Below, one piece after another: positions 60,023 through 64,000 of a DNA stretch of 64,000 bases. Source of the stretch: Mesotoga sp. BH458_6_3_2_1. GTDB taxonomy: Bacteria > Thermotogota > Thermotogae > Petrotogales > Kosmotogaceae. The notes beneath the pieces were generated by a model. The model made no database searches. It was not told the origin of the DNA and was given only the letters and a program-made list of their open reading frames with translations. The stretch's first letter is position 1. The number at the start of each line of letters is the position of its first letter. The stretch lies in contig NZ_JFHL01000015.1 of the NCBI RefSeq assembly GCF_003664995.1, positions 55,338-119,337 of the forward strand, given 5' to 3'. Position numbers and translations under genes: made by a program.

Positions 60023-61348
60023 ATGAAGAAGTTCTTGGTTCTGTTCTTTATATTAATTTCGGTCTTTCTTGCTGCTGAAACGGTTAAGGTTCCTGTATTT
60101 GTTAATTCCTTTTCCGGTGAGTCCATCGCAGTGACAATAACCATGAGCGAGATCCTTGATCTCGTGGGAGTTGACTTCGACGCTAATTGGGATTCCCTGA
60201 GAGTGTTTCAGGATGGGAAGGAACTTCCTTATCAGATTGATGATGCGGATTTTAACGGTAAGTTGTCTTCTGGAGATATTCTTTCCTTCTTGATTACGGG
60301 ACCAGCGGAAATAGCCGTTACTGACGATTTCGACATCCTTCCTCCTGTTTACGACGCAGCGGGAAAAGTAGTTGAAGAAGAGGGACAGTGGCTTGTTGAG
60401 ATCGGAGAGATAAGTGCTGTCGCAAATAACAGAGGTCTTGTAAAGATCACTGGTTTTGGAGATGTCGAAGGGACAGTCTTGGATGAAATCGGTATTGTAA
60501 GAATGTCAGGATATGTAGGATCGACCTACTATATTGATGGTGAGTTTGGCAGACATGAGGAGAAGACTTCTGGAGACTTCATAGTAAAAGAAGCTACAGT
60601 TCTTCCTGCAGGCCCTGTAGGAATAACAGTTGTTAGCACGCTTGAAGCCCAACCGTTCCTCGGAATAACTCAAAAGATCATTACAACATTATTCAGCAAT
60701 GGAGATATCATTTCTCATAACACCTTTGAGTTTGCGACATACGCAGAACTAATGAAACTGCAGATAATGGCAACAAGAGTATTGACTGACGTAGCCGAGG
60801 ACACGGTCCATACGCTTCCTGTATTCAGAAGACTTCTCTGGGCCGATCAACTGAATATTACACCACTTGAATACTGGCTTGATAGAAATGCGATCATGTT
60901 TTCCGGGAACAAACCTTACATAGTTTTCCCGGCCGTCGATTCTATGAGACCTCTCTGGTGGGGTGCAACATACATTTTTGCATCCGAGGAGAGCTGGAGA
61001 GCCAACTACTCGCAGTCGTTGAAGACAGGTGTAGCTGAGATAAATCCAGAGGTTCCAGTCGTAGTCGCCGACTATGAAAAGTGGATGGGAGGCCTTACCT
61101 GGGTATATGAGAGTAGAGAATTCAGAGACGGATACTTTGAATGGATGCCAGGTGAGATCGATATCTTCGAGAGCACGAAAGACTACGTATCATCAAATTG
61201 GGAAGACTATGTAAGACGCTTTGCGTCAGGAGATATTGTCAGTTTCAAAAGGATTTACTCGTTATTCAATGCCGACTCGATAGAGGACTCGATAGAATTC
61301 GTTGAACTGAAGAAGTCAGAAATTCATTCACTCAAGATCGGAGAGTGA
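60023..61348 (+). CDS. Exported protein of unknown function in the sugar locus
   Basis: ATG 60023 follows GGGAGGTG. A signal peptide (KFLVLFFILISVFLAAET) precedes a 420-residue beta-rich domain (TVKVPVFVNSFSGESIAVTI; ISAVANNRGLVKITGFG; VAEDTVHTLPVFRRLLWADQ). The shape recalls secreted carbohydrate-active or DUF4861-like beta-sandwich proteins, but I cannot assign it. It has its own promoter region and possible LacI control, opposite the ABC operon. A strong terminator follows. Confidence 0.7.
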   Translation: MKKFLVLFFILISVFLAAETVKVPVFVNSFSGESIAVTITMSEILDLVGVDFDANWDSLRVFQDGKELPYQIDDADFNGKLSSGDILSFLITGPAEIAVTDDFDILPPVYDAAGKVVEEEGQWLVEIGEISAVANNRGLVKITGFGDVEGTVLDEIGIVRMSGYVGSTYYIDGEFGRHEEKTSGDFIVKEATVLPAGPVGITVVSTLEAQPFLGITQKIITTLFSNGDIISHNTFEFATYAELMKLQIMATRVLTDVAEDTVHTLPVFRRLLWADQLNITPLEYWLDRNAIMFSGNKPYIVFPAVDSMRPLWWGATYIFASEESWRANYSQSLKTGVAEINPEVPVVVADYEKWMGGLTWVYESREFRDGYFEWMPGEIDIFESTKDYVSSNWEDYVRRFASGDIVSFKRIYSLFNADSIEDSIEFVELKKSEIHSLKIGE

Positions 61349-61361
61349 CTAATCGATAATG

Positions 61362-61395
61362 AAGGGTGAGAGGCTTCCTCTCACCCTTTTCTTTT
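61362..61395 (+). terminator. Intrinsic terminator between the two exported-protein genes
   Basis: AAGGGTGAGAGG, CTT, CCTCTCACCCTT is a perfect 12-bp stem, followed by TTTTCTTTT (61387-61395). The ribosome site of the next gene (GGAGG, 61396-61400) begins directly after the T-run, and no promoter lies between, so the next gene depends on read-through. Confidence 0.92.
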
Positions 61396-61405
61396 GGAGG
61401 TTCCT

Positions 61406-63721
61406 ATGAAGAAAGCACTGGTTATTCCAATACTTTTTATTTCGTTAATGCTCATAGGAGTTGAAGTTCAGATCAATCTGGATCATCTTGAGTTTCTCAG
61501 AGATCATTTTGCTGTTGAAGGAGAGAGTGAAATCGGTTACTGGATCTATTCTAACAGGCTTTCTGACGGCAATTACAGGTATGCCGACGCCCCGGGTGAA
61601 GGAGTGACATGCGTCGATGATGTTGCAAGGGCTGCAATTCTATATTTGAGGCTTTTTGAGATCTCTGGAATGGAGCAACACTACGATCGCGCCAAAGAAG
61701 CTCTCGGATTTGTGCTCTCCATGCAGGACAGTGATGGAGATTTCTACAATTTTGTCTTCGAGGACGGTAGCATTAACAGAAACGGTCCCACATCAAGAAA
61801 AGGAGGCAACTGGTGGGCTGCGAGAGCTCTATGGGCTCTTGCGAAAGGGGCCCGAGTTTCTCAGAGTCTTGATCCGGAGTTCTCGATGAGGTTAGCAGAT
61901 GCTGCACAACGTTGCTTCCGAGAAATCATCAGCTTTGAACGGGACGGTCTTATACAGGGATACACCGATCTTTCCTCAGTAGTTCTTCTCGGAGCAGCGG
62001 AATTGTATCCCATGAGCAACGATGCGCTATTGGGAGGGTTCATAAAGAGATGTGCAGCCGCTCTGCAGAGCAAAGTCATTCAAGATAAGGAATCGATTTT
62101 CAATGGTCTTGTCGATGAATCATCGCCTTCAGAACCGAGATACTTCTGGCACGGGTGGGGCTCAAGACAGCTGGAAGCGTTGGCAGTAGCCGGAGAGATT
62201 CTAGAAGATGACAGCCTTATTGAAATCTCGGCAGAATCATTCAAGCGAAACTCTATTCTCCTAATAAATGCCGGGCCACTATACTCGATTTCGGGTTATC
62301 TGCAACTATTCCCGCAGATTGCCTACGCAGCTGAATCGGCAATTTCAACGGGCTTCAGCCTATATCAGTTAACTGGTGATGGGGATATCGCTACTATAAC
62401 TGCTCTTCTTGGAAGTTGGTTCCTAGGAGTCAACAAGTTGAGTCAGTCAATGATAGGAGAGAACGGGGAGGGATTTGATGGACTTGAGTTCTCACACGTG
62501 AACAGAAATGCTGGAGCGGAATCAACAATTTCCATGCTTCTTTCTCTGGAGAGAATCAAAAGACTTCCCGAAGAGTATGGAGATCTGTTCTCAGCAGGGA
62601 TAGAGCTTCTCACCCCGGTAGTGGTTTTGGAAGCTGAATCTATGAGGGCGGGCCTTTCAGAATCGGAAATAATACAGAGTACGGGAGTCTCGGGAAATGC
62701 ATTGATCAAGATTTCCGGAGCATTCAGTTTACGTCTACCTGTCACCCTCGCAGAGGCATCGTATTCAGTGTTTGCGGCCGTAAACGAATCAAGAACGAAT
62801 GAAGTGGTCTTCACCTTGAGACTGGGAGAATCAAAGTCGGAAAGGACGGTAAAGATCGAAGAGAAAACAGTACAGAAGCTGGGAGTCCTTAAGGGAAATG
62901 GAAAAGAGACAACGCTTACGGTCGGAGGAAAACTGAGTGAAGGAAGCCTTGATATCGATCAGATCATTCTGGTACCAGATATCGTTGCAGCATATCTTAT
63001 TGAAGAAGACGCATCGATTGTTTTCAATTTCAATGGGTGCAGCGGATTTGACTATGGAATATCCGTAATCGATGGTAAGGTCTTTGAGAGAGAAAAGAGC
63101 ATCGTACAAGTACCCGTGCTTTCCGTAAGCCTTATTGAAATGAATGGCTTTGTCCATCTAGATCTGCTCGAGTATTTCGATAACAATGGAATTGCTACCT
63201 CTGACGAAAGGAAAATGGCAAACTTCGATAATCCTCAAGGACTATTCGGAGCTTCTTACATATCCTCGGAGCTGGAAAAAGTTATAGATTCCGGTTCTCT
63301 TGCTGTAGAAGACACCGAATTTCTTGTTTATGTAGACGGAAACGACAACTTCAGACTTACAGGACAGGCGCTGACGTTTTCTGCAGAAGTATTCGATGGG
63401 ATCTGCTTTTTGGGTGCGGCGAATCACGGCGATTACACGGGTGAAGCTCTCCTAATTTATGAAGATGACTATCAACAAGTGATTCCGTTGTCTTTTGCCG
63501 ACTGGTGCGGAGGCCCCTCGACAGGAGAAAAGATCGCCTTCGAGTTCTCAGGTAGGTATGATAATACAGGTAACACAGAGAGAATTAATTGCATGTTATA
63601 TTACCGTTGTGTCGATCTTCTCGATAAACCTTTAAAGGGAATAGTATTACCTCAAATACCTAATGTACATCTTTTCGCAATTTCGCTCTCTAGAGGTGGT
63701 TACGGTTCTCAGGAAAAGTAA
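61406..63721 (+). CDS. Exported multi-module carbohydrate-active protein
   Basis: ATG 61406 follows GGAGG. A signal peptide (KALVIPILFISLMLIG) is followed by a ~380-residue alpha/alpha-barrel-like region (GVTCVDDVARAAILYLRLFE; WWAARALWALAKGA; FWHGWGSRQLEALA), a CBM35/6-like beta-sandwich (~410-525, VVVLEAESMRAG onward), and a C-terminal NPCBM-like module (HLDLLEYFDNNGIATSDE; FLGAANHGDYTG; LPQIPNVHLFAISL). The barrel resembles GH enzymes but no known family is certain. Product 771 residues. Probably extracellular or periplasmic glycan processing. Confidence 0.75.
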   Translation: MKKALVIPILFISLMLIGVEVQINLDHLEFLRDHFAVEGESEIGYWIYSNRLSDGNYRYADAPGEGVTCVDDVARAAILYLRLFEISGMEQHYDRAKEALGFVLSMQDSDGDFYNFVFEDGSINRNGPTSRKGGNWWAARALWALAKGARVSQSLDPEFSMRLADAAQRCFREIISFERDGLIQGYTDLSSVVLLGAAELYPMSNDALLGGFIKRCAAALQSKVIQDKESIFNGLVDESSPSEPRYFWHGWGSRQLEALAVAGEILEDDSLIEISAESFKRNSILLINAGPLYSISGYLQLFPQIAYAAESAISTGFSLYQLTGDGDIATITALLGSWFLGVNKLSQSMIGENGEGFDGLEFSHVNRNAGAESTISMLLSLERIKRLPEEYGDLFSAGIELLTPVVVLEAESMRAGLSESEIIQSTGVSGNALIKISGAFSLRLPVTLAEASYSVFAAVNESRTNEVVFTLRLGESKSERTVKIEEKTVQKLGVLKGNGKETTLTVGGKLSEGSLDIDQIILVPDIVAAYLIEEDASIVFNFNGCSGFDYGISVIDGKVFEREKSIVQVPVLSVSLIEMNGFVHLDLLEYFDNNGIATSDERKMANFDNPQGLFGASYISSELEKVIDSGSLAVEDTEFLVYVDGNDNFRLTGQALTFSAEVFDGICFLGAANHGDYTGEALLIYEDDYQQVIPLSFADWCGGPSTGEKIAFEFSGRYDNTGNTERINCMLYYRCVDLLDKPLKGIVLPQIPNVHLFAISLSRGGYGSQEK

Positions 63722-64000
63722 CTGCTGATTTTGAACTGAAATTCAGATGTAGAAGGCCGATTGTGTGATGAAAGTATAGTCCCTCTAAAAAACTATATTA
63801 GAAATGGATTCCGGATTGCAGGGTTAGGGCTTACAGATGCCGCTGTCCGCCTGATAGTCGATGCTGCTCGCTGAAAAACTTCGTTCTTGATCCTTCGTCC
63901 AAGACCGTGAACCCGTCCTTGGATAAGATCAAAATCGTCACGGGCTCTCTCTCGGAGAACGGTCAACGGATTACCTCTGACTCAACTTTGACAGCAACGA
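63722..64000. other. Right-end intergenic sequence, no gene seen
   Basis: About 280 bases with no ORF that has a ribosome site. Sequences such as GAGAACGGTCAACGG (63956-63970) look like dispersed intergenic repeats, but no second copy is in the window. No terminal repeats or transposase motif are present. Confidence 0.25.

Noticed and set aside
63822..64000. Suspected insertion-sequence end at the right edge.
   Set aside because: No terminal inverted repeats, target duplication or transposase frame within the window.

Overview
The window looks like chromosomal DNA from a mesophilic or moderately thermophilic member of the Thermotogota, most like the Mesotoga/Kosmotoga group. The evidence is a moderate G+C, very dense operons with ATGA/TTGA overlaps, strong GGAGG ribosome sites, heavy use of TTG and GTG starts, a Sir2 protein close to the Thermotoga maritima enzyme, OmpH/LptB/LptA-like envelope genes, and an ABC/GH130 sugar locus. 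The genus is inference. I see no rRNA, tRNA, CRISPR array, phage or intact insertion sequence.

Layout. 1-6.5 kb: a truncated metallo-beta-lactamase-fold gene, a 27-codon membrane microprotein, an orphan DctP-like binding protein with an unusual repeated N-terminus, a MATE exporter, an isoaspartyl peptidase and an RpiR regulator with two operator-like palindromes. 6.5-15 kb: a phospholipase C/P1-nuclease-like protein, a 1052-residue PAS/GAF/HD-GYP protein, a NapH-like ferredoxin, a GNAT protein, a small exported protein that may start at CTG, an OFA-type MFS carrier and small proteins. 15-18 kb: a copper operon copA-copZ-csoR with a visible CsoR-type operator on its promoter. 18-28.5 kb: a DJ-1/PfpI protein, an exported hydrolase, then a tight eight-gene operon (rel, dtd, ompH-like, lptB-like, TIGR00725, gltX, prepilin, HEAT), followed convergently by queD-ecfT.

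28.5-40 kb: about 580 bases without a convincing gene, then a short transcription unit with promoter, ribosome site, 32-codon ORF and terminator; a tandem pair of paralogous 355-residue ArsR-type regulators with a HAD phosphatase; a GNAT-Crp pair; a flavodoxin; an ABC exporter; and an E1-like (ThiF/MoeB) gene followed by a ubiquitin-fold protein ending in Gly-Gly and a cyclic-2,3-diphosphoglycerate-synthetase-like P-loop protein. 40-54 kb: housekeeping operons (marR, lptA-like, serS, rsmE, pfkB-type kinase; rnhB, mazG, PpiC/SurA-like, DUF59, prmC; sir2; trpS, scpA, scpB, rlu).

54-64 kb: a carbohydrate locus. A LacI regulator, a binding protein, two permeases and two GH130 proteins (one cytoplasmic, one exported) run leftwards; an exported protein of unknown function and a 771-residue exported helical-barrel plus beta-module protein run rightwards. 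Two LacI-type half-palindromic sites and a perfect 20-bp inverted repeat over a TATAAT box lie between the divergent units. A plausible reading is uptake and phosphorolysis/hydrolysis of beta-mannosides or related oligosaccharides. The most unusual items are the E1/ubiquitin-fold pair, the 32-codon transcript, the repeated-N-terminus binding protein, the paralogous regulator pair and the exported GH130.
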